Notes under the pieces: generated by a model
Databases searched by the model: none
Told to the model about the DNA's origin: nothing
Seen by the model: the letters and a program-made list of their open reading frames with translations, nothing else
Assembly: GCA_026002025.1 (NCBI GenBank)
Contig: BOAU01000021.1
Location: 1-28,017, forward strand
Length of the DNA: 28,017 nt
Reading direction: 5' to 3'
Source: Spirochaetia bacterium
Lineage (GTDB): Bacteria; Spirochaetota; Spirochaetia; Treponematales; Breznakiellaceae
Made by a program: the position numbers and the translations under genes
Shown here: positions 16,437-24,132 of the stretch, piece after piece
Layout of the letters: the number at the start of each line of letters is the position of its first letter
Numbering within the stretch: the stretch's first letter is position 1

Positions 16437-18737
16437 ATGAAATCCCGGTTTACACGGTGGCTGTTAATCATTGGTTTAATCCTGCCCCTCTGTCCCGCCT
16501 TTTCCAAAGTAAATTTCGGGGGCCTGGATCTCTCCGATGACGACCGGCTCCTCTTCCGGGCCGATTCCAGCCAGGACGGCGCCGCTGTCCAGAGCGCCCT
16601 TTTTGTTTCCCGGCTGACCGACCTTTCATTACAGCAGATCACCGCCTTCCCCGAAAAGATGGAACTTCTGGACAACGACCATCTTCTTCAGGTGCGGAAC
16701 GCCTTCGGCACGGTGCGGATTTCCACCTTGGGGGGGATTCCCCGGAGCGTAGGCGGCATGCCTTCATTTGCCTCAGGATTTCCTCCGGCGGCCGGCGGCC
16801 GCGTGGAGGACATGGCATCCTCCCTGGATGGACGGTGGATACTTTATGTGGAAGCGGTAAGCCCCGCCTACGGTAACCTCGTGCTTGTTGATACCCGGAC
16901 CGGGGAAAAGAGGATCATCGCTATCAATGTGGAGCGGCCGGACCGGAATTTCCCCGCCTGCTGGAGCCCCGATTCCCAGGTTTTTGTCTACAGCAAAGGG
17001 GGGCGGCTCTATTATTACGCGGTGAATCCCATTCAGCCGGCCCCGATTGATGAACGGTACCGCTTAATCGGCGACGGGGCCATCAATTCGGTTGCCTGGA
17101 ACCGGAACGGCGATTTCTTTTACCTCAAAAATTTTACGGTCTTCCGGGTCCGGGGCGCTGAAATTTTTACCCGGGCCCTTTATGCGGATTTTCTTGAGAT
17201 CGGGGCCGTTGCGGGGAAGATACCCTTTGATTTTGATAGTAACTTTGATTCATTCTGGATAGCCCCGGATTCCCGTTCCATCCTTTTGAGCAAGGGCGGG
17301 CGGAACATCTTTTTCTATCCCCTTGAAACGGATGATTTTACCGCCGCCTTTGATTCCAGCCTGCCCTATGTGATCCTTCCCCAGGCCTGTACTAATATCA
17401 ATGTACTCTGGTCCCCTGGGGGAACGATCACGGTTATGGCTTCCCCTTTAAAAAAGGACGGTCCTGCGCTCCTGCTTTACCGGTTTTCTACCACTTCCGG
17501 AAATGCAAGCTTTGTTCCCCTGGCGTCCCCCGCAGGTCCCAACGGGGTCCTTTCCCCGGACGGGACCAGGGCACTGTTCTGGGGCGAAAGGGGAATCCTC
17601 CTTTACGATTACCTTAACTGGCAGCTCCTGCAAACCATCAGCAACCGGCCCGCTTTTTCCTGTCTCTGGATCAGTAACGATGAATTTATCACCGGTGATG
17701 ATCAGCGGATCGAGCGAATACGGATAAACGGACAGCGGAACCTGATCTGTCTTGCTTCCGCAGCGGAATACGGCTTTGAAGAAAAGCGCAGCTCTGCCGA
17801 GATCCCCCGGATACTGGTCCAGGCCGGCGGAACCTGGTATGCCAGCGACGGCGCCAATCCCTGGACGCCAATCACCTCTCCCGCGGTGCGGAGCGCCTCC
17901 GTGAGTTCCGGCCGTTACCGGGCATACCTGGAACAGCAAAGCTCCGGCCCCTACGAAAATCTCCCCATGTTACGGAATACCGCCGCAGTGGGAACCACTC
18001 CGCTGCTGCCCCCTGTCCAATACCCCCGGGAAAGCGCGCTGCGGGAAAATCCCGGCGATAATGTTCAGAACGGATTTTTTGTCCATGGCTCACGGACCGG
18101 CCTGCGGGAAGTCGGCCTCTGTTTTGATCTCTACGATGACGCCGCGGGCCTGCCCCAGGTACTGGAATCTTTGCGGCGTTTCGGCATTAAGGCCACCTTC
18201 TTTTTGAACGGCGAATTTATCCGCCGTTATCCTTCGGCGGTAAAACTGATCGCCGACATGGGCCACGAAACAGCCTCCATGTTTTTTGCCGCCATCGATC
18301 TTTCCGATTCCCGCTACCGCATCGGCGGCGATTTTGTCACCCGGGGTCTTGCCCGCAACGAAGATGAATTTTTCCAGGCCGCCGGAGGGGAACTCAGCCT
18401 CCTCTGGCATCCACCCTTTTATGCCTCATCCCCCGAAATGATCACCGCCGCCGCCCAGGCCGGCTACCGGACTATCGGCCGCGACGTGGACCCCATGGAC
18501 TGGGTCAGCCGCGAGGACGCCAAAGCACTGGGCATTTCCCAATATTCCGCCTCCGATATCATCGACCGGATCATGAACATGAAGCGCCCCGGTTCGATTA
18601 TCCCCATCCGCCTCGGCATGCTTACAGGCGGCCGCAGCGACTACCTTTTCTTTCGCATTGATGTTTTACTTGACGCCCTTGTCCGTTCAGGCTACACGGT
18701 GGTGCCGGTGTCCACGCTGATTGAACATGCGCGGTAG
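16437..18737 (+). CDS. Secreted beta-propeller protein with degenerate NodB deacetylase domain
   Basis: The 766-residue protein begins with a Sec signal peptide (about 1-23, ending CPAFSK). The middle (about 30-500) has TolB/WD-like repeats with blades such as SLDGRWILYVEA, CWSPDSQVFVYSKG and LSPDGTRALFWGE. The C-terminal 210 residues (about 555-766) have the polysaccharide deacetylase fold order: LCFDLYDD (Asp564), GIKATFFLNGEFI, GHETASMF, WHPPFY (657-662), DVDPMDW (683-689) and PIRLGM. In classical NodB enzymes the metal-binding HxxxH follows motif 1 and a His ends the domain. Here His610 has no partner at +4 (Ser614) and the last His is absent, so catalysis is doubtful. It probably acts in the periplasm beside the other peptidoglycan genes. 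Confidence 0.82.
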   Translation: MKSRFTRWLLIIGLILPLCPAFSKVNFGGLDLSDDDRLLFRADSSQDGAAVQSALFVSRLTDLSLQQITAFPEKMELLDNDHLLQVRNAFGTVRISTLGGIPRSVGGMPSFASGFPPAAGGRVEDMASSLDGRWILYVEAVSPAYGNLVLVDTRTGEKRIIAINVERPDRNFPACWSPDSQVFVYSKGGRLYYYAVNPIQPAPIDERYRLIGDGAINSVAWNRNGDFFYLKNFTVFRVRGAEIFTRALYADFLEIGAVAGKIPFDFDSNFDSFWIAPDSRSILLSKGGRNIFFYPLETDDFTAAFDSSLPYVILPQACTNINVLWSPGGTITVMASPLKKDGPALLLYRFSTTSGNASFVPLASPAGPNGVLSPDGTRALFWGERGILLYDYLNWQLLQTISNRPAFSCLWISNDEFITGDDQRIERIRINGQRNLICLASAAEYGFEEKRSSAEIPRILVQAGGTWYASDGANPWTPITSPAVRSASVSSGRYRAYLEQQSSGPYENLPMLRNTAAVGTTPLLPPVQYPRESALRENPGDNVQNGFFVHGSRTGLREVGLCFDLYDDAAGLPQVLESLRRFGIKATFFLNGEFIRRYPSAVKLIADMGHETASMFFAAIDLSDSRYRIGGDFVTRGLARNEDEFFQAAGGELSLLWHPPFYASSPEMITAAAQAGYRTIGRDVDPMDWVSREDAKALGISQYSASDIIDRIMNMKRPGSIIPIRLGMLTGGRSDYLFFRIDVLLDALVRSGYTVVPVSTLIEHAR

Positions 18738-18782
18738 GCTGTGAGAAATACCATGTCCCCTGTTATCAACTTAGCTGCTGAT

Positions 18783-19985
18783 TTAGCGGCCCCGTTTCCT
18801 GAAGAACAGCCGCACACTATCCCAAGCCCGCTTAAAGATATTCCCCTGCTCGTATTCCTTCGCGGTTAAGAGAGGAATACGCCGCAGTTCACCCTGTTGA
18901 TCGGAGAGGATGAGATTTCCCACCTGAAAATTGGCGGGAAGCGGCGCGATGAGGGGATCGATTATTTCCGTGGAGAGCCAGAGCTTGTCGCCCCGATTTA
19001 CGGGGACGGTAAATTCCGGCGCTTCGCCGGGAACAAGCTCCGCGAATTTTGTTTTACCCTTCCACAAACGTATGGGCTCAATATCGCCGATGACGGGACG
19101 GAGGGTTTTGAAATTTTCAAAGGCCCAAGAGAGGAGCTTTTGCCCGTCCGCGTCACGGTACCGGGCTGTCCTGGCGCCCAGGATCACCGCGATAAACCGG
19201 GTGTCCTGTTGTTTTGCCGTGAGGGCGATATTGTAGCCCGCTTCGTCAATGTAGCCGGTCTTGAGCCCATCGGTCCCCTCAAAACTGGTGAGCAGGGGAT
19301 TGTGGTTGCCCTGCCGCCAGGTGGCTACCGTACTCCGCAATGACGGCGCCACATTGGCCGCCCGGGGATAGGCAAGCTCCATGACCGAGTGAAAATCCCT
19401 AAGACTGTCGGGATGGCGTTTTATATACTCCCTGCAAAAGGAGGCGAATTCCATGGCGGTGGTCATATTGTTTTCATCAATCCCCGAGGGTTCCACAAAG
19501 CGGGTTTCTTTCAGGCCCAGCCTTTTGGCTTCGGCGTTCATGCGGTCCACAAAATCCTGCACCGTAGGGCTGACCCGCAGGGCCGCTGCCACGGCGGCGT
19601 CGTTTCCCGATGGTATGGCCATCCCGAGGATCAGTTCCCGGAGGCTCACGATCTGTCCTTCCGCCAAATGCATCAGGCTTGAGCGCGGCGGCTGATTAAG
19701 TTCCCAGCTTTCGGGGGGAAGCGTAACGATTTCATCAAGAGAGGCCCGGCCCGCGTTAACCTCCTGTAAGACGAGGTGTATGGTCATCAGTTTTGTCAGC
19801 GAAGCCGGGGGAATTGGTTCATCGGGATTTTTTGCGAAAAGTACGGTCCCGGTTTCCGCATCCATAATCACCGCCGCCCGTGAAGCAATACCGGGCCCTT
19901 CAAGATCGAGCAGGCCCGGTATTATTTGGGCGGAAAGAGGAAGCGTAATAAATAGTGAACAAATAAGGGCGAGCAGTGTCCGCAA
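18783..19985 (-). CDS. dacA: D-alanyl-D-alanine carboxypeptidase (PBP5/6 type)
   Basis: DacA trims the terminal D-alanine from peptidoglycan stem peptides. The 400-residue protein has a signal peptide (1-19, cut after LPLSA), the active-site ASLTK with Ser62/Lys65, SGN at 126-128, and KTG at 242-244. A PBP5-type C-terminal domain follows, and a basic amphipathic end (FKRAWDSVRLFFRKRGR) fits membrane association. The start is TTG at 19985, immediately after the asnS stop, with GGAG six bases upstream inside asnS, so translation is coupled to asnS. It converges with the beta-propeller gene across 45 bases in which I see no clear terminator. The D-alanine it releases could in principle enter the nearby D-amino-acid genes. 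Confidence 0.95.
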   Translation of the reverse strand: MRTLLALICSLFITLPLSAQIIPGLLDLEGPGIASRAAVIMDAETGTVLFAKNPDEPIPPASLTKLMTIHLVLQEVNAGRASLDEIVTLPPESWELNQPPRSSLMHLAEGQIVSLRELILGMAIPSGNDAAVAAALRVSPTVQDFVDRMNAEAKRLGLKETRFVEPSGIDENNMTTAMEFASFCREYIKRHPDSLRDFHSVMELAYPRAANVAPSLRSTVATWRQGNHNPLLTSFEGTDGLKTGYIDEAGYNIALTAKQQDTRFIAVILGARTARYRDADGQKLLSWAFENFKTLRPVIGDIEPIRLWKGKTKFAELVPGEAPEFTVPVNRGDKLWLSTEIIDPLIAPLPANFQVGNLILSDQQGELRRIPLLTAKEYEQGNIFKRAWDSVRLFFRKRGR

Positions 19986-21401
19986 TTAAAACTCCGCCTG
20001 TCCCACCGCGCGGGGGTAGGGGATCACGTCCCGGATATTTGCCATGCCGGTGACGTACTGGATGAGCCGCTCAAAGCCCAGGCCAAAGCCGGAGTGGGGG
20101 ACCGTGCCGTAACGGCGGAGATCAAGGTACCAGGAATAATCGGCGCTTTTCATGTTGAGTTCATGCATCCGGCTTTCCAGTTTTGCAAGATCCTCTTCCC
20201 GCTGGGAACCGCCGATAATTTCACCCAGGCGTGGAACAAGCACATCCATGGCGCGGACCGTTTTACCGTCATCATTGGCCTTCATGTAAAAGGCCTTTAT
20301 TTCCTTGGGATAGTCCGTGACGATGCAAGGGCCGTTAGCGATCTTTTCGGTAAGAAATTTTTCGTGTTCGCTCTGGAGATCGCAGCCCCAGTAAGGTTTG
20401 AACTCAAACGCAGCGTTGCTTTTTTCAAGTTCCTTAATTGCATCGGTATATGTCATGTGGGTAAATTTTGAAGCGGCCACGGATTGCATATTTTCGATGA
20501 TGCCCTTTTCAACATGGGCGTCAAAAAAAGACAGATCCTCTGCGCAGTCCCGTAACACCGTGTTGAAAAGGTATTTGAGAAATTCCTCCGCCAGGATCAT
20601 GTTGTCTTCCAGTTCCGCAAAGGCGGCTTCCGGTTCAATCATCCAGAATTCCGCAAGGTGCCGGGTGGTATTGGAATTTTCCGCCCGGAAGGTGGGACCA
20701 AAAGTGTAGACCCGTGAAAGGGCGGTGGCGTAGGTTTCCGCCTCAAGCTGGCCCGAGACCGTAAGACCGGTCCGCTTGCCGAAGAAGTCTTTGGTATAAT
20801 CGACGGCCTTGCCGGCTTTTGCAATGGCCTCCAGGTCCAGGGTGGTGACCTGAAACATGGCCCCGGCCCCTTCGGCATCGCTTGCGGTGATGATCGGGGT
20901 GTGCACGTACTGGAAGCCGTTTTCCTGAAAGAACTGGTGGACGGCGAAGGCCAGGCGGCTCCGCACCCGTGCCACCGCGCCGAAGGTATTGGTCCGCGGC
21001 CTGAGGTGGGCGATCTCCCGCAGGAATTCCAGGGAGTGCCGTTTTTTCTGCAAGGGATACGCGGGAATTTCTTCGGTGGATTCAGCAGGGGTCTCCCCGA
21101 TGATCCGTATCGATGAAGCGGCTACTTCCACCGCCTGCCCGGAAGCGGGGGAGGGGACGAGCCTGCCGCGGATCTCCACGGATGCGCCGGTTGAAACCGC
21201 AGCTAAGGCTTTGTCGATATCGGCGCCGGTTTCAGCCGCACGATCAAAGGTACACTGGATACCGGCAAAGGAAGAACCATCGTTGAGTTCCACGAACACA
21301 AGGTTTTTGAGATCCCGTTTGGTCCTGACCCAGCCCCGGATCTTTAGGTCCTGGGATTGGGGGGACAGGGAAAGAATATCTTTAATGAGTGGGAAAAGCA
21401 T
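19986..21401 (-). CDS. asnS: Asparaginyl-tRNA synthetase
   Basis: This class IIb synthetase charges tRNA-Asn. It has 471 residues: an N-terminal OB-fold anticodon-binding domain (about 19-105, IRGWVRTKRDLKNLVFVEL), motif 2 at about 238-260 (FRAENSNTTRHLAEFWMIEPE), and motif 3 near the C-terminus (GFGLGFERLIQYVTG), ending in the family's IRDVIPYPR. All key elements are intact. The start codon has no ribosome site. A TATACT box (21413-21408 on this strand) ends six bases before the ATG, so the mRNA may begin at or next to the start codon. dacA follows with zero spacing, giving an asnS-dacA operon. Confidence 0.97.
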   Translation of the reverse strand: MLFPLIKDILSLSPQSQDLKIRGWVRTKRDLKNLVFVELNDGSSFAGIQCTFDRAAETGADIDKALAAVSTGASVEIRGRLVPSPASGQAVEVAASSIRIIGETPAESTEEIPAYPLQKKRHSLEFLREIAHLRPRTNTFGAVARVRSRLAFAVHQFFQENGFQYVHTPIITASDAEGAGAMFQVTTLDLEAIAKAGKAVDYTKDFFGKRTGLTVSGQLEAETYATALSRVYTFGPTFRAENSNTTRHLAEFWMIEPEAAFAELEDNMILAEEFLKYLFNTVLRDCAEDLSFFDAHVEKGIIENMQSVAASKFTHMTYTDAIKELEKSNAAFEFKPYWGCDLQSEHEKFLTEKIANGPCIVTDYPKEIKAFYMKANDDGKTVRAMDVLVPRLGEIIGGSQREEDLAKLESRMHELNMKSADYSWYLDLRRYGTVPHSGFGLGFERLIQYVTGMANIRDVIPYPRAVGQAEF

Positions 21402-21407
21402 TTTAAT

Positions 21408-21413
21408 AGTATA
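21408..21413 (-). promoter_or_regulatory. Candidate -10 box of asnS
   Basis: TATACT on the - strand (5 of 6 to consensus) ends six bases before the asnS ATG. The hexamer 17 bases further upstream (TGGTCC) is a poor -35 match. If used, this box places the transcript start at the start codon. Confidence 0.4.
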
Positions 21414-21451
21414 CCGGTTTTAAGACCCCAGGACCAGTCCTTCGGAAACCC

Positions 21452-21482
21452 TTGAAACCATGTTGGATTCTCCGGTAATAAT
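21452..21482 (+). promoter_or_regulatory. Candidate promoter of the DUF2147 gene
   Basis: TTGAAA (21452-21457, 5 of 6) is followed 19 bases later by AATAAT (21477-21482, 5 of 6). The coding ATG is at 21488, five bases beyond, so the predicted transcript would have almost no leader. No ribosome site is present. Read by eye. Confidence 0.35.
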
Positions 21483-21487
21483 GAAAT

Positions 21488-21988
21488 ATGAAAAAGTCCA
21501 TCATCATTTTTATTATCCTGCTGGCCGGCATTGGTTTCTGTCTTGCCGCTGATCCGGTGGAAGGCTATTGGTTCAGCCTTAATGAAAAGACCGGAAAGCC
21601 CAGCGCCGGCTGGGAGATATATGCGGAAAACAACAGGCTCTACGGAAAGATACTTTCCATAGCAGGATATCCCCAAGACTTAAAGGCGATAAGATGCAGG
21701 GACTCTTATCCGGGCTTTCCGCTGTCCGGCAAGGTGAATCAGATGCTTGTCCTGGGGCCGCCGTGGATCTACGGTCTCTCAATGGAAAGAGCAGGGCAGT
21801 GGAGCGGCGGCAGCATCATTGATTCCGAGTCGGGGAACATCTACAAGTGCAAAATAATTTTTCACGCTGCGGACGGCAAAAAGTATAAAACAGATACCCT
21901 TGAGATGAGAGGAGAGATAGGCCTTGGCCTTGGGCGGAGCATGTTCTGGCCAAAGGCAAGCCGGGAAGAGGCCTTAAGTTTGCGGTAG
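21488..21988 (+). CDS. Secreted DUF2147-family protein
   Basis: This is a 166-residue protein with a Sec signal peptide (about 1-20, cut after CLA) and a mature DUF2147-like beta-barrel domain. It shows the family pattern: EGYWFSLNEKTGKPSAGWEIY near the start, LYGKI, a WSGGSIIDSESGNIYKCKI segment in the middle, and MRGEIGLGLGRSMFW near the end. The function of the family is not established; it is periplasmic or secreted. The start has no ribosome site and sits directly behind a promoter-like sequence. Its 3' end overlaps that of the convergent deacylase gene by 15 bases, so the two transcripts are antisense there. Confidence 0.8.
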   Translation: MKKSIIIFIILLAGIGFCLAADPVEGYWFSLNEKTGKPSAGWEIYAENNRLYGKILSIAGYPQDLKAIRCRDSYPGFPLSGKVNQMLVLGPPWIYGLSMERAGQWSGGSIIDSESGNIYKCKIIFHAADGKKYKTDTLEMRGEIGLGLGRSMFWPKASREEALSLR

Positions 21989-23584
21989 TATCTGTCCCGC
22001 ATCCCTGCGGATAATCTTCCCGTTTTCTAAAACCTGCTGTCCGTTGACAAGAACACTGTCAAGCCCAACCGCCTGTTCCGCTGGGGACAAATAGGTGGAC
22101 TTATCCCGGAATTCACCGGGATCGAAAACCAGGATGTCCGCCCGGCAGCCCGGTTGCAGCAAACCCCGGTCGGAAAGGCCGAGCCGTTTGGCGGGACCAC
22201 TTGTCATCTTGTGTATCGCCTCTTCAAGTTTCAGTATTTTTCTATCCCGGACAAAGTCCCGCAGGAAGCGGGGGAAGGAGCCGGTCAGGCGGGGATGGGG
22301 CCGCTTCATGTCGCCGTAGAGGGCGTCGGAAATCAGGGAAGAGTAGGGGAGCCGGGCGATGGTGTCGATGTCCTCCTGGGACATGCTTTGGTTGATGATG
22401 GAAACCTTGCCCTGCTCGGCGTACATTAATTGGGCGGCAAATTCCGCCTCATCCTTAAAGCTGAATTCCTTCGTACATGCAGTAACATTTTTGTCAAGGT
22501 ATTTCTTGTTTTCTTCCAGGGAAACCGAACTGATAATGGTCCGGTCCCAGCCGATGGTTTGGGAAAGATTATCCCAGCCTTCTTCGCCATCAATTAAAAG
22601 CCTGCGCATCTTTTCTACATTAACAGGATTACTAAGGCCGGCGATTGCCTCTTCCACCCCCATGCTCAGGTAGCCGGGGGGCAGCATCTGCATCATGGTG
22701 GAGGAGCCGCAGTCGTAGGGATAAAAATCAACGGTGATATCCATGCCGAGCGCCCGCTGGTTTTCTATTAAGTCAATGGCTTCCCGCAGAACTCCGTGCC
22801 AGGCCTTTGTGCCGGCGGCCTTGAAGTGGCTGATCTCCAGGGGAATCTCCGCCTCTTTGGCAACGGCGATAACTTCCTTTACCGCACGGACCAGGTTCTC
22901 GGTTTCCCAGCGCATGTGGGCGCAGAGGATGCCCCTGCCCCCCTTCATAACTGAGGCCAGGGCGGCGATCTCCTTTGCGGTGCCATAGGCCTCCGGGATG
23001 TACATGAGCCCGATACTTAGACCCGATGCCCCGCAGTCCAGCGCCTCCTGCAAATATTTTTGCGCCGCCTTCATTTCATCCGGGGAAAAGGGATCGGCGG
23101 AAAATCCCTTTACCGCTATCTTGATGGCCCCCATCCCGGCATAAAAGCCCATGTTGAGGGGCAGCTTAATTTTCTGTAATTGTTCCCGGTATTCCCGGTG
23201 TGTAGTAAAACTATTTTTTGCGTTGATATCATCGAAGGGTCCAAGGCAGGGCGCAAGATAATTTTGCAGTTGGGCCTTAAAGGTGGGAACATTGGGGACC
23301 GGGGCCATGCCGCAGTTCCCCGCAAAACAGCTCGTGATCCCCTGTGAAATTTCGATGTCCCCGAAGCCTTCGTTAAAAACCGCAATGTCGTGGTGGCGGT
23401 GCATGTCGATGAAACCGGGGCAGACGACTTTTCCCCCGGCGTCTATCACTTCTGCATTGGCGGCGTCTGGTTTCCCCGGAGCTTCAATGGCCTCGATGAG
23501 ACCATCCCGTATCAGGATATCCCCGGAGTAAAGGGGGGCGCCGCTTCCATCGGCGATAAGGCCGCCGCGAATAATCTGGTACAT
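21974..23584 (-). CDS. N-acyl-D-amino-acid deacylase (D-aminoacylase family amidohydrolase)
   Basis: This enzyme releases a D-amino acid from an N-acyl derivative. The 536-residue length and order fit the D-aminoacylase branch of the amidohydrolase superfamily: a small beta-sandwich N-terminus with GGLIADGSG, the metal motif GFIDMHRHHD (His62, His64), and the characteristic cysteine ligand in AGNCGMAP (Cys91). Further marks are His223 in CAHMR, His253 in ISHFKAAG, and Asp420 in ISDALYGD before HPRLTGSFPRFL. Cys91 and these His/Asp residues correspond to ligands of characterised D-aminoacylases. The start has no ribosome site; a TATTCT box (23604-23599) lies 14 bases upstream. No signal peptide is seen, so it is cytoplasmic. 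It is divergent from ridA and the PLP enzyme, which suggests shared D-amino-acid metabolism. Side-chain preference is unknown. Confidence 0.88.
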   Translation of the reverse strand: MYQIIRGGLIADGSGAPLYSGDILIRDGLIEAIEAPGKPDAANAEVIDAGGKVVCPGFIDMHRHHDIAVFNEGFGDIEISQGITSCFAGNCGMAPVPNVPTFKAQLQNYLAPCLGPFDDINAKNSFTTHREYREQLQKIKLPLNMGFYAGMGAIKIAVKGFSADPFSPDEMKAAQKYLQEALDCGASGLSIGLMYIPEAYGTAKEIAALASVMKGGRGILCAHMRWETENLVRAVKEVIAVAKEAEIPLEISHFKAAGTKAWHGVLREAIDLIENQRALGMDITVDFYPYDCGSSTMMQMLPPGYLSMGVEEAIAGLSNPVNVEKMRRLLIDGEEGWDNLSQTIGWDRTIISSVSLEENKKYLDKNVTACTKEFSFKDEAEFAAQLMYAEQGKVSIINQSMSQEDIDTIARLPYSSLISDALYGDMKRPHPRLTGSFPRFLRDFVRDRKILKLEEAIHKMTSGPAKRLGLSDRGLLQPGCRADILVFDPGEFRDKSTYLSPAEQAVGLDSVLVNGQQVLENGKIIRRDAGQILPQT

Positions 23585-23593
23585 AGCAACAGC

Positions 23594-23623
23594 TTAGCAG
23601 AATATTTTTTAAATGTGTATTAT
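23594..23623 (+). promoter_or_regulatory. Candidate promoter of the ridA operon
   Basis: TTAGCA (23594-23599, 4 of 6) and TATTAT (23618-23623, 5 of 6) are 18 bases apart. The predicted start near 23630 gives a leader of about 29 bases containing the AGGAGG site at 23646-23651. A - strand TATTCT box for the deacylase (23599-23604) overlaps this promoter, so the two divergent genes may share control. Confidence 0.35.
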
Positions 23624-23658
23624 GATAATCTGTAAATTTACTTTTAGGAGGGAGCATC

Positions 23659-24132
23659 ATGGCAAATTTGGAAGAGGCGCTGAAAAAATACGGGCTCACC
23701 ATGCCCAACCCGCCTGCCAGGGGCGGTATCTACGAACCGGCCAGGGAATTTGGGGAGAATCTGTACTATCTTTCCGGCTGCGGCCCGGTTATCAACGGGG
23801 AGCAGCTCTATACGGGTAAACTGGGGGCGGAGTATACCATTGAAGAGGGGCAGGCTGCGGCCCGCTATTGCGTGCTGAACCTTCTGGCGAATCTCAAGGC
23901 GGCAGTCAAGGACCTGGGCCGGGTCAAGCGGATCGTCAAGATGATCTGCTTTGTGGCGGGGACCGATACCTTTTACGATCATCCCAAGGTCGCCAATGGC
24001 GGCAGCCAGCTTTTGGAGGACATCTTTGGGGTGGAGATTGGTCGCTCTGCCCGTTCCGCCGTGGGGATGAACGCCCTTCCCGGCAATATCCCGGTGGAGA
24101 TTGAATTGCTCGTCGAAGTAAGCCATGGATGA
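23659..24132 (+). CDS. RidA/YjgF-family enamine/imine deaminase
   Basis: Rid proteins hydrolyse reactive enamine/imine intermediates such as 2-aminoacrylate, made by PLP-dependent dehydratases, to 2-oxoacids and ammonia. This protein has 157 residues, longer than the classic 128-residue RidA. It resembles the larger YjgF/UK114-like subgroup with GIYEPAREFGENLYYLSG near the start and RSARSAVGMNALPGNIPVEIE near the end. Arg132 in ARSAV fits the active-site arginine of RidA. It has a strong AGGAGG ribosome site 7 bases before ATG. The stop overlaps the start of the next gene by 8 bases (ATGGATGA), so it is tightly coupled to the PLP enzyme whose product it may clear. I leave the symbol empty because subgroup activities vary. 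Confidence 0.85.
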   Translation: MANLEEALKKYGLTMPNPPARGGIYEPAREFGENLYYLSGCGPVINGEQLYTGKLGAEYTIEEGQAAARYCVLNLLANLKAAVKDLGRVKRIVKMICFVAGTDTFYDHPKVANGGSQLLEDIFGVEIGRSARSAVGMNALPGNIPVEIELLVEVSHG

